Notes under the pieces: generated by a model
Told to the model about the DNA's origin: nothing
Database searches by the model: none
Seen by the model: the letters and a program-made list of their open reading frames with translations, nothing else
Shown: positions 25,836 through 33,840 of the stretch, one piece after another
How positions within the stretch are numbered: the stretch's first letter is position 1
Layout: each line of letters opens with the position of its first letter
Assembly (NCBI GenBank): GCA_965641885.1
Contig: OZ282574.1
Span: 3,596,001-3,660,000, forward strand
Direction of reading: 5' to 3'
DNA length: 64,000 nucleotides
Origin: Pseudophaeobacter sp965641885
GTDB lineage: Bacteria > Pseudomonadota > Alphaproteobacteria > Rhodobacterales > Rhodobacteraceae
Made by a program: the position numbers and the translations under genes

Positions 25836-26252
25836 ATGATTGCCTACGTCACCGTCGGTGCAGATGACATCGCCCGCGCGAAACGATTTTACGCGGCCTT
25901 TCTGCCTGCGCTTAACTACGACTTAAAGGAGGGTCCAGAAGGGCTAAGCTATAGCCTGCCGTTACAGCCGGGCCAGTCGACCGCCTTGCCGGATTTCTAC
26001 GTCAAACCAACCTTTGATGGACATCCGGCCACGGCAGGCAACGGTGCTATGATCGCATTTGAGGCGACCAGTCAAAAGCAGGTTCGCACCCTTCACTCCG
26101 CCGCAGTTGCTGCAGGCGGCAGTGACGAGGGCCAGCCGGGCTTTCGCAGCTCCTATGGTCCGCGTTTTTATGTTGGCTACCTGCGTGACCCTCAGGGCAA
26201 CAAGATAGCGCTGTTCTCCAGCAATCCAAAAGACCCCGGGCGGGACGACTGA
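25836..26252 (+). CDS. Small VOC-family protein
   Basis: A 138-residue VOC (glyoxalase/bleomycin-resistance fold) protein beginning MIAYVTVGADDIARAKRFY and ending with RDPQGNKIALFSSNP, the usual last strand. Metal-ligand positions are not all conserved, so it may bind without catalysing. The start at 25836 is supported by AGGAA upstream; a longer open frame (from 25551) runs through the terminator and repeat array and is rejected. The gene is bracketed by 13-bp arrays on both sides. Its function is unknown. Confidence 0.8.
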   Translation: MIAYVTVGADDIARAKRFYAAFLPALNYDLKEGPEGLSYSLPLQPGQSTALPDFYVKPTFDGHPATAGNGAMIAFEATSQKQVRTLHSAAVAAGGSDEGQPGFRSSYGPRFYVGYLRDPQGNKIALFSSNPKDPGRDD

Positions 26253-26260
26253 CGTATAAC

Positions 26261-26312
26261 ACGGGCGTAAACTACGGGCGTAAACCACTGGGCCAAAACA
26301 CTGGGCCAAAAA
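26261..26312. repeat. Array of four 13-bp units after the VOC gene
   Basis: Contiguous 13-base units start at 26261, 26274, 26287 and 26300: acgggcgtaaact, acgggcgtaaacc, actgggccaaaac, actgggccaaaaa. Neighbouring pairs match at 12, 8 and 12 of 13 positions. A possible fifth, weak unit (26248-26260) would overlap the VOC stop codon. The last unit supplies the A-run that forms the T-tract of the terminator for the opposite-strand paa operon. Confidence 0.9.
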
Positions 26313-26340
26313 AATGCGCCCCCGCGCTACAGCCCGCGCA
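26308..26340 (-). terminator. Probable terminator of the paaG-paaI-paaK-tetR operon
   Basis: On the minus strand TGCGC (26336-26340) can pair with GCGCA (26315-26319), with alternative inner GC pairing, and is followed by seven T residues. The stem overlaps the tetR stop. The T-tract comes from the 13-bp array. Confidence 0.5.
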
Positions 26341-26923
26341 CGCCGTTCAGGGTCAGGTTGGCCACCAGATCGGCATAGTCCTCGCGCGCCTGTGGGCCAG
26401 CGCCGGAATTCCACATGTAGTACCAGTTCAGCATGCCAAAGACCGACATGGTGGCAGCGCGCAATTTGGTTGGGTCTGCTTCAAACACTTTGGGCGCCAC
26501 GGCCTGTAGTGTGTCGCTGAGGAACTGCACCATCTCGCGCTGATAGGCCCGCAGGAGTTTTTGCTGCTCTTCCGGCAAGGCGCCCATAGCCCCTGACTGC
26601 ACCTTATGTTCATAATCCGCGCCTTGATAGGCCAGCAGGATCTCTGCCACCACCTGACGCAGGGCGTCATCAGGCGACACATCCGCCACCTGCACGCCGC
26701 AAACCCGGTCGCGCAAATCGCAAAGATAGGTATCAAGAAGGCCGAAAAGCACGGCATCCTTGCTGTCATAGTAGTGATAGATATTGGCCTTGGAGATCCC
26801 GCATTCGCGCGCCAGCTGGGTCATTGAGGCGCGGTCATAGCCCGCCTCAGCAAAGACCTTGGCCGCAGATTTCAAAATCTGGGTGCGCTTTTCGTCGTGA
26901 TCTTTTGCAATGGTGCGGGCCAT
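26327..26923 (-). CDS. TetR-family repressor, PaaR-type
   Basis: A 198-residue TetR-family regulator. The N-terminal helix-turn-helix is ASMTQLARECGISKANIYHYYDSKDAVLFGLL (about 32-63), with the family's YHYYxSK turn. It is the last gene of the phenylacetate operon, 21 bases after paaK, which suggests it controls the pathway with phenylacetyl-CoA as inducer, as described for PaaR proteins. A matching PaaR-like operator lies between paaG and paaZ. The ligand is inferred. Confidence 0.82.
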   Translation of the reverse strand: MARTIAKDHDEKRTQILKSAAKVFAEAGYDRASMTQLARECGISKANIYHYYDSKDAVLFGLLDTYLCDLRDRVCGVQVADVSPDDALRQVVAEILLAYQGADYEHKVQSGAMGALPEEQQKLLRAYQREMVQFLSDTLQAVAPKVFEADPTKLRAATMSVFGMLNWYYMWNSGAGPQAREDYADLVANLTLNGVRGL

Positions 26924-26944
26924 GGCCTGATATCTCTCTTCTGA

Positions 26945-28255
26945 TTAATCCGCGTCGCGGTTATCAACGACGCGCTTGGCCTTGCCCTGACTGCGCTCAA
27001 CCTCGCCGGGGTCGCCCACGATGATCTCGGTGGAGACGCCAACCATATCCTTGATCCGCTTGGTCAGCATCCGCGCCGCTGCGGTCTTGCTCAGCTCGTC
27101 CGTCGCATCCAGGGACGCCTCAACAAAGACCCGCATCGCATCCATGCGACCGGCTTTATAAAGCTCGATCTGGTAGTGCGGCGCCAGACCGCCGGTGGCC
27201 ATCAGCTGCTCTTCGATCTGGCTGGGAAAGACATTGACGCCGCGCAGGATGATCATGTCATCGGAACGGCCCGTGATCTTTTCCATCCGCCGCATCGTGC
27301 GCGCCGTGCCGGGCAACAGCCGGGTCAGATCGCGGGTGCGATAGCGTACCATCGGCAGCCCCTCTTTGGTGAGGGTGGTAAAGACCAGCTCGCCCATCTC
27401 TCCGTCCGGCAGCACCTCGCCGGTCTTTGGATCAATAATCTCGGGCAAGAAGTGGTCTTCCCAGATCACCGGCCCGTCTTTGGTCTCAACGCATTCGCTG
27501 GCAACCCCCGGCCCCATGATCTCAGAAAGGCCATAGATATCCACCGCATGCATATCAAACGCCGCCTCAACCTCGCGGCGCATCGCATCTGTCCAGGGCT
27601 CTGCCCCAAAGATACCCACCTGCAGCGAGCTTTTGCGCGGGTCAATGCCAACCTTGTGAAACTGCTCAAGGATGTTGAGCATATAAGAAGGGGTCACCAT
27701 GATGCCGTCAGGTTGGAAATCGGTGATCAGGCCCACCTGTTTCTCGGTCTGGCCGCCCGACATTGGCACCACGGTCGCGCCCAGCTTTTCAATGCCATAG
27801 TGCGCGCCCAGCCCGCCGGTGAACAAACCATAGCCATAGGCGTTATGCACCATATCGCCCCGGCGCAGGCCCGCCGCCCGCAGGCTGCGGGCAACCAGGT
27901 CGGCCCAGTTGGAAATATCCGCCGCAGTATAGCCCACAACTGTCGGCTTGCCGGTGGTGCCGGAGGACGCATGCAGGCGGATAATTTGTTCGCGTGGCAC
28001 TGCAAACAGCCCAAAGGGATAGTTATCGCGCAGATCGTTTTTGTAGGTGAAGGGGAACTTTGACAGATCCGAGAGCTGCTGCAAATCATCCGGGTGCACA
28101 CCGGCCGCGTCAAAGCGCTCTTTGTACATCGCAACGTTGTCATAGGCGTGGCGCAGCGACCACTTCAGGCGCTGCAACTGCAGGGCGCGGATTTCATCAA
28201 TCGAGGCAATTTCGATCGGGTCCAGCTCAGCCTTGTTCGGGGTCAGATCTTTCAT
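26945..28255 (-). CDS. paaK: Phenylacetate-CoA ligase
   Basis: A 436-residue adenylate-forming enzyme that activates phenylacetate to phenylacetyl-CoA, the entry step of the aerobic hybrid pathway. The ATP motif SSGTTGK is at 97-103. Further family passages are YGLSEIMGPGVASEC, RTRDLTRLLPG and the C-terminal MIILRGVNVFPSQIEE hinge. Size equals E. coli PaaK (437). It lies 14 bases after paaI and before tetR. Confidence 0.96.
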   Translation of the reverse strand: MKDLTPNKAELDPIEIASIDEIRALQLQRLKWSLRHAYDNVAMYKERFDAAGVHPDDLQQLSDLSKFPFTYKNDLRDNYPFGLFAVPREQIIRLHASSGTTGKPTVVGYTAADISNWADLVARSLRAAGLRRGDMVHNAYGYGLFTGGLGAHYGIEKLGATVVPMSGGQTEKQVGLITDFQPDGIMVTPSYMLNILEQFHKVGIDPRKSSLQVGIFGAEPWTDAMRREVEAAFDMHAVDIYGLSEIMGPGVASECVETKDGPVIWEDHFLPEIIDPKTGEVLPDGEMGELVFTTLTKEGLPMVRYRTRDLTRLLPGTARTMRRMEKITGRSDDMIILRGVNVFPSQIEEQLMATGGLAPHYQIELYKAGRMDAMRVFVEASLDATDELSKTAAARMLTKRIKDMVGVSTEIIVGDPGEVERSQGKAKRVVDNRDAD

Positions 28256-28269
28256 GGCTTTTTCCTCAC

Positions 28270-28701
28270 CTATTCGTCAAACAACTGGCCCTTGATCGCG
28301 CGGGAAAGCCCGCGAAACACTGCGATCATCTGGCCGTTTTGATTTTCCACTGTCACGTCATAAATCCCGCTGCGCCCGGTCAGAGAGACCTCACTGGCCT
28401 GTGCAACCAGTCGGTCGCCCAGCTTGCCGGGGGCCGTAAATGTAATGCTGTTGCTCTGGGCCACCGTCGATTGATTGCGGCTGTTGCAGGCAAAGGCAAA
28501 GGCGCTGTCAGCCAGCATAAAGGTCACACCACCATGGCAAATGCCATGGCCGTTGCAGTGATGTGGCTCAACCGTCAGCTCCAGTTGGGCACGGCCTTCG
28601 TCGATCGCGGTAATTTCCATCCCCGCCCATTTCGAGGCATTGTCGCTGGCCCACATGGCAGCGGCGGATTTTTCGGCGCGTTGTTTGGGTGTCATGCTCA
28701 T
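28270..28701 (-). CDS. paaI: Hydroxyphenylacetyl-CoA thioesterase
   Basis: A 143-residue hotdog thioesterase that releases CoA from dead-end phenylacetate intermediates. The active-site region GHGICHGGVTFMLADSAFAFACN has Asp65 at the catalytic place, as in E. coli PaaI. The ATG at 28701 overlaps the paaG stop (ATGA); a second in-frame ATG two codons later could also serve. The longer open frame upstream lies inside paaG and is rejected. Confidence 0.94.
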   Translation of the reverse strand: MSMTPKQRAEKSAAAMWASDNASKWAGMEITAIDEGRAQLELTVEPHHCNGHGICHGGVTFMLADSAFAFACNSRNQSTVAQSNSITFTAPGKLGDRLVAQASEVSLTGRSGIYDVTVENQNGQMIAVFRGLSRAIKGQLFDE

Positions 28702-29483
28702 TTCCCCTGAAACTTTGGCGCGCGTTTTTCCAGAAAGGAGGAAACGCCCTCGGCATAATCGGCGCTTTCGCCGCAGGTCTTCATGGCGTCGGCCTCTTGC
28801 TCCAAATGGTCGTGCAGCGTGGCAACGGCCGCGTCCTGAATGCACTGCTTGCTGAGGCCAAGCCCCAGAGTTGGTCCGTTGCCCAGCTTCTCCGCCATGG
28901 CACGGGCGTCAACCATCAGATCGGCGTCTGGCAGCGCTTTCCAGATCAGCCCCCAGTCTTCGGCCTTTTTGGCGCTCAAAGGCTCGGCGGTGAAGGCCAG
29001 CCCCTTGGCGCGGGCCTCCCCCAGCAGGCGCGGCAGATGCCAGCTGCCGCCGGTATCAGGGATCAGGCCAACCTTTGAAAAAGACTGGATGAATTTGGCG
29101 CTCTCTGCTGCAAACACCATATCACAGGCCAGCGCGATACTGGCTCCGGCTCCGGCTGCGACGCCATTGACGGCACAGATCACCGGAAAGTTTAGCGATC
29201 GGATCAGCCGCACCAGTGGGGCATAAAAAGTGCGCACTGTGTTGCCCAGATCGGGGGGGCCGTCCATCTTGCTGGGGTCGCGGTCGCCCAGATCCTGCCC
29301 GGCGCAGAAACCCCTACCGGCACCGGTCAGCAGGATCGCCCGTGCGCCGGTATCGCGCGCCGCTTCAATGGCCGCCCGCAGGGCATAGTGCATCTCATCG
29401 TTGAAACTGTTGAGCCGATCCGGCCGGTTCAGAGTGATCTCCACCCAAGCGCCGTGATCCGCCACCAAAATTGACTCGGACAT
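28698..29483 (-). CDS. paaG: 1,2-epoxyphenylacetyl-CoA isomerase
   Basis: A 261-residue crotonase-fold enzyme that converts ring-1,2-epoxyphenylacetyl-CoA into the oxepin. Signatures: TGAGRGFCAGQDLGDRD for CoA binding and the oxyanion hole, NGVAAGAGASIALACDMVFAA, and SKVGLIPDTGGSWHLPRLLG with the catalytic Asp. It is the first gene of the minus-strand paa operon, with GGGGAG close to the ATG at 29483. The epoxidase genes paaABCDE are not in the window. Confidence 0.93.
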   Translation of the reverse strand: MSESILVADHGAWVEITLNRPDRLNSFNDEMHYALRAAIEAARDTGARAILLTGAGRGFCAGQDLGDRDPSKMDGPPDLGNTVRTFYAPLVRLIRSLNFPVICAVNGVAAGAGASIALACDMVFAAESAKFIQSFSKVGLIPDTGGSWHLPRLLGEARAKGLAFTAEPLSAKKAEDWGLIWKALPDADLMVDARAMAEKLGNGPTLGLGLSKQCIQDAAVATLHDHLEQEADAMKTCGESADYAEGVSSFLEKRAPKFQGK

Positions 29484-29541
29484 GTCTCTCTCCCCTTTGC
29501 GGATCTGACCCAATCGCCACTGCAGAGCCGCCAAATCTCGC

Positions 29542-29590
29542 TTGACAAATTTCTTGCATAAACCGACCGGACGGTCAATATATCAATCAA
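29542..29590. promoter_or_regulatory. Divergent paaG/paaZ control region
   Basis: Between the divergent starts lie a consensus TTGACA (29542-29547) and AT-rich segments (aatatatca at 29577-29585) that could serve as -10 elements for either direction. Exact pairs are not certain. The PaaR-like operator lies between these elements, where a bound repressor could block both arms. Confidence 0.45.
29562..29575. promoter_or_regulatory. PaaR-type operator (TetR-family palindrome)
   Basis: accgaccggacggt fits ACCG-NN-CG-NN-CGGT exactly and is a near-perfect palindrome (12 of 14 bases). This equals the core of the operator I recall for the TetR-type PaaR of Corynebacterium. It is the only such site noticed in the window and sits between paaG and paaZ. 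Confidence 0.75.
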
Positions 29591-29670
29591 CGTGAATTTG
29601 AGGCCCCGCCTCGGGGCACTGTCTGGCCACCCTCCGGCAGCGCCCGCATCAGCAAAGAAAAGGACAAAGC

Positions 29671-31701
29671 ATGAGCCTGCTAGACGTATCCAGTTTTGCC
29701 GCCGGTCAATGGATTGCCCCCGGCGCAGGGGCCCGCAGCATCGCCAGCGCCGTAACCGGCGCCCCCCTTGCGCGGGCCGGTAATGATGCGCTGGATGTGC
29801 AGGCGATGCTGTCTCACGCCCGTGACGTGGGCGGCCCTGCGCTGCGCGCCCTCACCTTCCATGACCGCGCCCGTATGCTCAAGGCGCTGGCGGCGCACCT
29901 TGGTCAGCACAAACAGGCGCTTTATGATCTGAGTTTCGAGACCGGCGCCACCCAGGCCGACCATATGGTCGATATCGATGGTGGCATCGGCACCATGTTT
30001 GTCTTTGCCTCCAAGGGCCGCCGCGAGATGCCCGACGCCAAGGTCTATCTCGATGGCGAGGTAGAGCAGCTGTCGCGCAATGGCACCTTCCTGGGCCAGC
30101 ATATCTGCACGCCTTTGCAGGGGGTTGCCGTGCATATCAACGCCTTCAACTTTCCGGTCTGGGGCATGTTGGAAAAACTCGCCCCCACCCTGCTGGCCGG
30201 GGTGCCTGCGATTGTGAAACCCGCCACCGCCACCTGCTATGTGACCGAGCTGGCCGTGCGCCTGATGGTTGAGAGCGGCATCCTTCCCGCAGGCGCGCTG
30301 CAGCTGGTCTCTGGTGGCCTGGGCGATATGCTGGATCATCTGACCATGCAGGACATCGTCAGCTTTACCGGCTCGGCCCAGACCGCGCTGATGCTGCGCA
30401 AAAACCCGGTCATTCTGGAAAACTCCATCCGCTTTGTCGCAGAACAGGACAGCCTCAACGCATCCATTCTGGGGCCGGACGCCATCCCCGGCACGCCCGA
30501 ATTTGACCTCTTTATTAAAGAAGTCAGCCGCGAGATAACCACCAAGGCAGGGCAGAAATGTACCGCCGTGCGTCGCATCATCACCCCCGAAGCCCAAAGC
30601 GAGGCTGTAATCGAAGCCCTGTCAGCGCGGCTGAGTAAAGTGCAGATTGGTGATCCCCGGCTCGAGGCCACCCGCATGGGGGCACTGGTTTCAAACAGCC
30701 AAAAGCGCGACGTGCTGGAAAAGGCGGCGATCATCGCCACCGAGGCAACCCGCGTCTATGGCGACCCCGATGATTTCACAGTTGTGGGCGCCGACGCCGA
30801 CAAAGGCGCCTTTGTGCCGCCGATGCTGTTTCACTGCGAAAACCCCGATACCGCCCAGCGCGTGCATGACACCGAAGCCTTTGGCCCGGTCTCAACCGTC
30901 ATGGGCTATCGAGACCTTGACCACGCTGTGACCCTGGCCAATCGCGGCGAAGGCTCGCTGGTGGCCTCCTGCATTACCAATGACCCAGAGGTGGCGCGCA
31001 CAGTGGCACTGGGAGCTGGTGCCTATCACGGGCGGATCTATTTCAACAACCGCACCTCGATGCAGGAAAGCACCGGTCACGGCTCACCTCTGCCCCACAT
31101 GGTGCATGGCGGCCCCGGTCGTGCCGGCGGCGGCGAAGAGCTCGGCGGTATTCGCGGCGTGAAACACTATATGCAGCGCACCGCCATTCAGGGCAGTCCC
31201 GACATTCTGGCAGCCATTGGCGAGCAGTGGGTTCCCGGCGGCACAGAAATCCCCGCCACGGCGCATCCCTTTACCCGCAAATATGGCGAGCTGGCGCTTG
31301 GCGAGACCCTGAACAGCCCGTCGCGCATTGTGACGCTGGACGACATCGAGCATTTTGCCAATTTCACCGGTGATACTTTCTATGCCCATATGGATGACGC
31401 CGCCGCGAAACGGAACCCGTTCTTCCCCGGTCGCGTGGCGCATGGCTATCTGCTTTTGTCCTTTGCAGCCGGGCTGTTTGTGGAACCCAATGAAGGCCCT
31501 GTGCTGGCCAATACAGGGCTCGATAACCTGCGCTTTATGAAGCCGGTTTCGGCCGGTGACAGCATCAAGGTGCGCCTGAGCGTGAAGAAAAAGACGCCCC
31601 GCAATGACGACTACGGCGAGGTGCGCTGGCATGTCACCCTGACCAATCAGGACGATGAAAAGGTCGCGGAATACGAGCTGCTGACCATGAACGCCTTCTA
31701 A
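29671..31701 (+). CDS. paaZ: Bifunctional oxepin-CoA hydrolase / 3-oxo-5,6-dehydrosuberyl-CoA semialdehyde dehydrogenase
   Basis: A 676-residue fusion of an aldehyde dehydrogenase and a C-terminal MaoC-type hydratase. It opens oxepin-CoA and oxidises the resulting semialdehyde with NADP. Catalytic residues are in place: Glu258 and Cys297 (GQKCTAVRR) in the dehydrogenase, Asp568 and His573 (GDTFYAHMD) in the hydratase. Length matches E. coli PaaZ (681). AAGGA lies a few bases upstream of the ATG. It faces away from paaG across the PaaR-like operator and is followed by paaX. Confidence 0.97.
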   Translation: MSLLDVSSFAAGQWIAPGAGARSIASAVTGAPLARAGNDALDVQAMLSHARDVGGPALRALTFHDRARMLKALAAHLGQHKQALYDLSFETGATQADHMVDIDGGIGTMFVFASKGRREMPDAKVYLDGEVEQLSRNGTFLGQHICTPLQGVAVHINAFNFPVWGMLEKLAPTLLAGVPAIVKPATATCYVTELAVRLMVESGILPAGALQLVSGGLGDMLDHLTMQDIVSFTGSAQTALMLRKNPVILENSIRFVAEQDSLNASILGPDAIPGTPEFDLFIKEVSREITTKAGQKCTAVRRIITPEAQSEAVIEALSARLSKVQIGDPRLEATRMGALVSNSQKRDVLEKAAIIATEATRVYGDPDDFTVVGADADKGAFVPPMLFHCENPDTAQRVHDTEAFGPVSTVMGYRDLDHAVTLANRGEGSLVASCITNDPEVARTVALGAGAYHGRIYFNNRTSMQESTGHGSPLPHMVHGGPGRAGGGEELGGIRGVKHYMQRTAIQGSPDILAAIGEQWVPGGTEIPATAHPFTRKYGELALGETLNSPSRIVTLDDIEHFANFTGDTFYAHMDDAAAKRNPFFPGRVAHGYLLLSFAAGLFVEPNEGPVLANTGLDNLRFMKPVSAGDSIKVRLSVKKKTPRNDDYGEVRWHVTLTNQDDEKVAEYELLTMNAF

Positions 31702-31770
31702 AGCAGCCCTGACCAAAAGCATTTGCGCGCCGGGCTGGCCTAACCCGCCCGGAGCGCCTAGGCTGAGCCA

Positions 31771-32583
31771 ATGAATAGCGCGCACTCCCAATGGTTTGAG
31801 GCAAGCATCGCCCAGTTGAACGATCTGCAAAACCTGCGGGTCTGGTCGATCATTGTTTCGCTGTTTGGTGATCTGGCGCAGAAACCCGGCGATCAGATCA
31901 GCGGCACAACCCTCACCCGGATCATCACGCCGATGGGCATCAAGCCCGAGGCGATCCGCGTCGCCCTGCATCGCCTGCGCAAAGATGGCTGGATCGAAAG
32001 TGAGCGCTCGGGACGCGCTTCGGTGCATTACCTGACCAAATTCGGCCGCAGCCAATCCGCCGCCGTGACGCCGCGCATCTATGCCCGCAACCCGCAGGTG
32101 CCTGAAAGCTGGCATATGCTGGTCGCCGAAGAGGGCAGCGGCCAGGCCAATGGACAGGGCGCTTTGGAAGACGCGCTTTTACTGCCGCAATATATCTCGA
32201 TCAACCGCAGCACCGCGCTGGGACATGGCCAGGCTCCAACCGGGCTCGATGATCTGTTTGTCGCTGTGGTCTCAGACCTGGAGGCGCCGCGCTGGCTGCA
32301 GACACGCCTGTTTCCGGATGATATGGTGCGGGCCTGCCAGTTGCTGCTGGAGGCGCTGCGCACGATTGCGCTTCCGGCTGATATTACTGCGGTCCAGACT
32401 GCCACCCTGCGCACCCTGATCGTGCACCACTGGCGCCGCATTGCCCTGCGCCACCCTGACCTTCCGGACAGGTTCCACCCCAAAGACTGGTCTGGGGAAA
32501 CCTGCCGCAGCCTTGTGTTTGACTTGCTCGACAGATTGCCGAAACCGACCCTGCAGGCGCTGGATCAATCCCCCAGCGCCTAG
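31771..32583 (+). CDS. paaX: PaaX-family transcriptional regulator
   Basis: A 270-residue PaaX-type regulator: an N-terminal winged helix (ISGTTLTRIITPMGIKPEAIRVALHRLRKDGWIESERSGR, about 45-85) and a larger C-terminal ligand-binding part. In E. coli PaaX represses paa genes and responds to phenylacetyl-CoA. It follows paaZ by 69 bases. A TetR-type PaaR is also encoded here, so the cluster has two candidate regulators of the same pathway, which is unusual. Confidence 0.88.
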   Translation: MNSAHSQWFEASIAQLNDLQNLRVWSIIVSLFGDLAQKPGDQISGTTLTRIITPMGIKPEAIRVALHRLRKDGWIESERSGRASVHYLTKFGRSQSAAVTPRIYARNPQVPESWHMLVAEEGSGQANGQGALEDALLLPQYISINRSTALGHGQAPTGLDDLFVAVVSDLEAPRWLQTRLFPDDMVRACQLLLEALRTIALPADITAVQTATLRTLIVHHWRRIALRHPDLPDRFHPKDWSGETCRSLVFDLLDRLPKPTLQALDQSPSA

Positions 32584-32608
32584 GGTCTTCTCTATACCGG
32601 AGTTCAGA

Positions 32609-33592
32609 ATGTCCGCTCTCAGCAGCCTTGCCCTCATGGCCCTTGCCGCCCCTGCAGCACTTTTGGGCGCGACGCACCTCATGACCCGTAAACTGGCGCG
32701 CGAAGCCCGCGCCCTGGTGCCGCCTGTTGGACAGTTCTGCGACACACCGCATGGCCGCATCCACTATATCGACATAGGGCCGCGCGACGCGCAGCCTCTG
32801 GTTATGATCCACGGATTAAGCGGCCAGCTGCAGCATTTCACCTATGCGCTGGCAGATGCGCTGGCCAAGGACTATCGCGTCATCGCGCTGGACCGGCCCG
32901 GCTGTGGCTATTCCACCCGCGCCACTGATGCGATGGCCCGCCTGCCGGAACAGGCCAAAACCCTGCTGAGCTGTCTGGATAAACTAGGCATTCATCAGCC
33001 TGTGTTGGTGGGTCATTCTTTGGGCGGCGCTGTCTCTCTGGCCATGGCGTTGCAGGCACCTGAGAAAATTCGCGGCCTGGCGCTGCTGGCGCCGCTCACC
33101 CACCCTGCCGCGCAGGGGGCCGATGCCTTTAAGGGCTTGATCGTAAACACCAGCCTGATGCGCCACCTGATGGCCCAAACCGTGGCCGTCCCAACGGCCA
33201 AGCGCACAGCGGCCCCCGTGCTTAACCAGATCTTTGCGCCAGAACCCTGCCCCGATGATTTCCTGCTCAAGGCAGGCGGAGCACTTGGGCTCAGACCCGA
33301 AAGCTTTGTTGCCGCCTCGGCGGATGCCTCGTTTCTCTATCCCGCGATTGAGACCCAGGCGGCCCGCTACGCCAAAGGTCTCAGCACGCCGGGCGCGATT
33401 CTGTTTGGGGCTGAGGACGCCATTCTGGACCCTGTTGCCCAGGGCAACGCCATGCAGGTCTATGGGCTCGACTGCGAAATCGCCCCAAAGCGCGGCCATA
33501 TGCTGCCCATTACCGCGCCCACGCTGTGCGAAGACTTTATCCGTGCCACCCTTGCAAAGTTACCCACAGCACAGCAACCGGTTGACGAATAA
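32609..33592 (+). CDS. Alpha/beta hydrolase with N-terminal membrane segment
   Basis: A 327-residue alpha/beta-hydrolase. Residues 3-22 form one hydrophobic segment (anchor or uncleaved signal). The oxyanion HGLSG is at 68-72, the nucleophile elbow GHSLGG at 135-140 (Ser137), an acid lies in FGAEDAILDP, and the catalytic His297 in KRGHMLP. Substrate unknown; this branch includes esterases and C-C bond hydrolases. GGAG lies just before the chosen ATG at 32609. It follows paaX closely but no functional link to phenylacetate is evident. Confidence 0.82.
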   Translation: MSALSSLALMALAAPAALLGATHLMTRKLAREARALVPPVGQFCDTPHGRIHYIDIGPRDAQPLVMIHGLSGQLQHFTYALADALAKDYRVIALDRPGCGYSTRATDAMARLPEQAKTLLSCLDKLGIHQPVLVGHSLGGAVSLAMALQAPEKIRGLALLAPLTHPAAQGADAFKGLIVNTSLMRHLMAQTVAVPTAKRTAAPVLNQIFAPEPCPDDFLLKAGGALGLRPESFVAASADASFLYPAIETQAARYAKGLSTPGAILFGAEDAILDPVAQGNAMQVYGLDCEIAPKRGHMLPITAPTLCEDFIRATLAKLPTAQQPVDE

Positions 33593-33653
33593 CAAAATTG
33601 AGCGAAGAGGCGAAAATATTTCACCCAAAACAGAATTCTGCTGCATTTCCAAC

Positions 33654-33682
33654 TTGACCCCATCGGCTCCATTCCGTAAATC
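33654..33682 (+). promoter_or_regulatory. Putative promoter of the CAU tRNA gene
   Basis: TTGACC (33654-33659) and TAAATC (33677-33682) are separated by 17 bases, placing the start site about ten bases before the mature tRNA. Confidence 0.55.
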
Positions 33683-33698
33683 GCCCTTCACAGACAGT

Positions 33699-33775
33699 GG
33701 CGCGGTAGCTCAGTTGGTTAGAGCGATCGACTCATAATCGATAGGTCGGGAGTTCAAGTCTCCCCCACGCCACCA
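33699..33775 (+). tRNA. tRNA with CAT anticodon (Met elongator or Ile2)
   Basis: A complete 77-base cloverleaf with encoded CCA. D-arm GCTC/GAGC, anticodon arm ATCGA-CTCATAA-TCGAT with anticodon CAT at 33733-33735, T-arm GGGAG-TTCAAGT-CTCCC. The acceptor stem GGCGCGG/CCACGCC has one C-A mismatch at the fifth pair. It lacks the initiator features (mismatched first pair, GGG/CCC in the anticodon stem). Whether it is elongator Met or the lysidine-modified Ile2 cannot be decided by eye. Confidence 0.9.
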
Positions 33776-33840
33776 CTTTTCCCCAAAAAACCAATAAGTT
33801 CTCTTTCCAAGCCCTCATCGGGGTCCCTATAGATACCCAT

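Noticed and set aside
31084..32115. A 343-codon frame antisense to paaZ and paaX
   Set aside because: Both genes on the plus strand are complete and recognisable; the frame crosses their gap without any sign of its own start.
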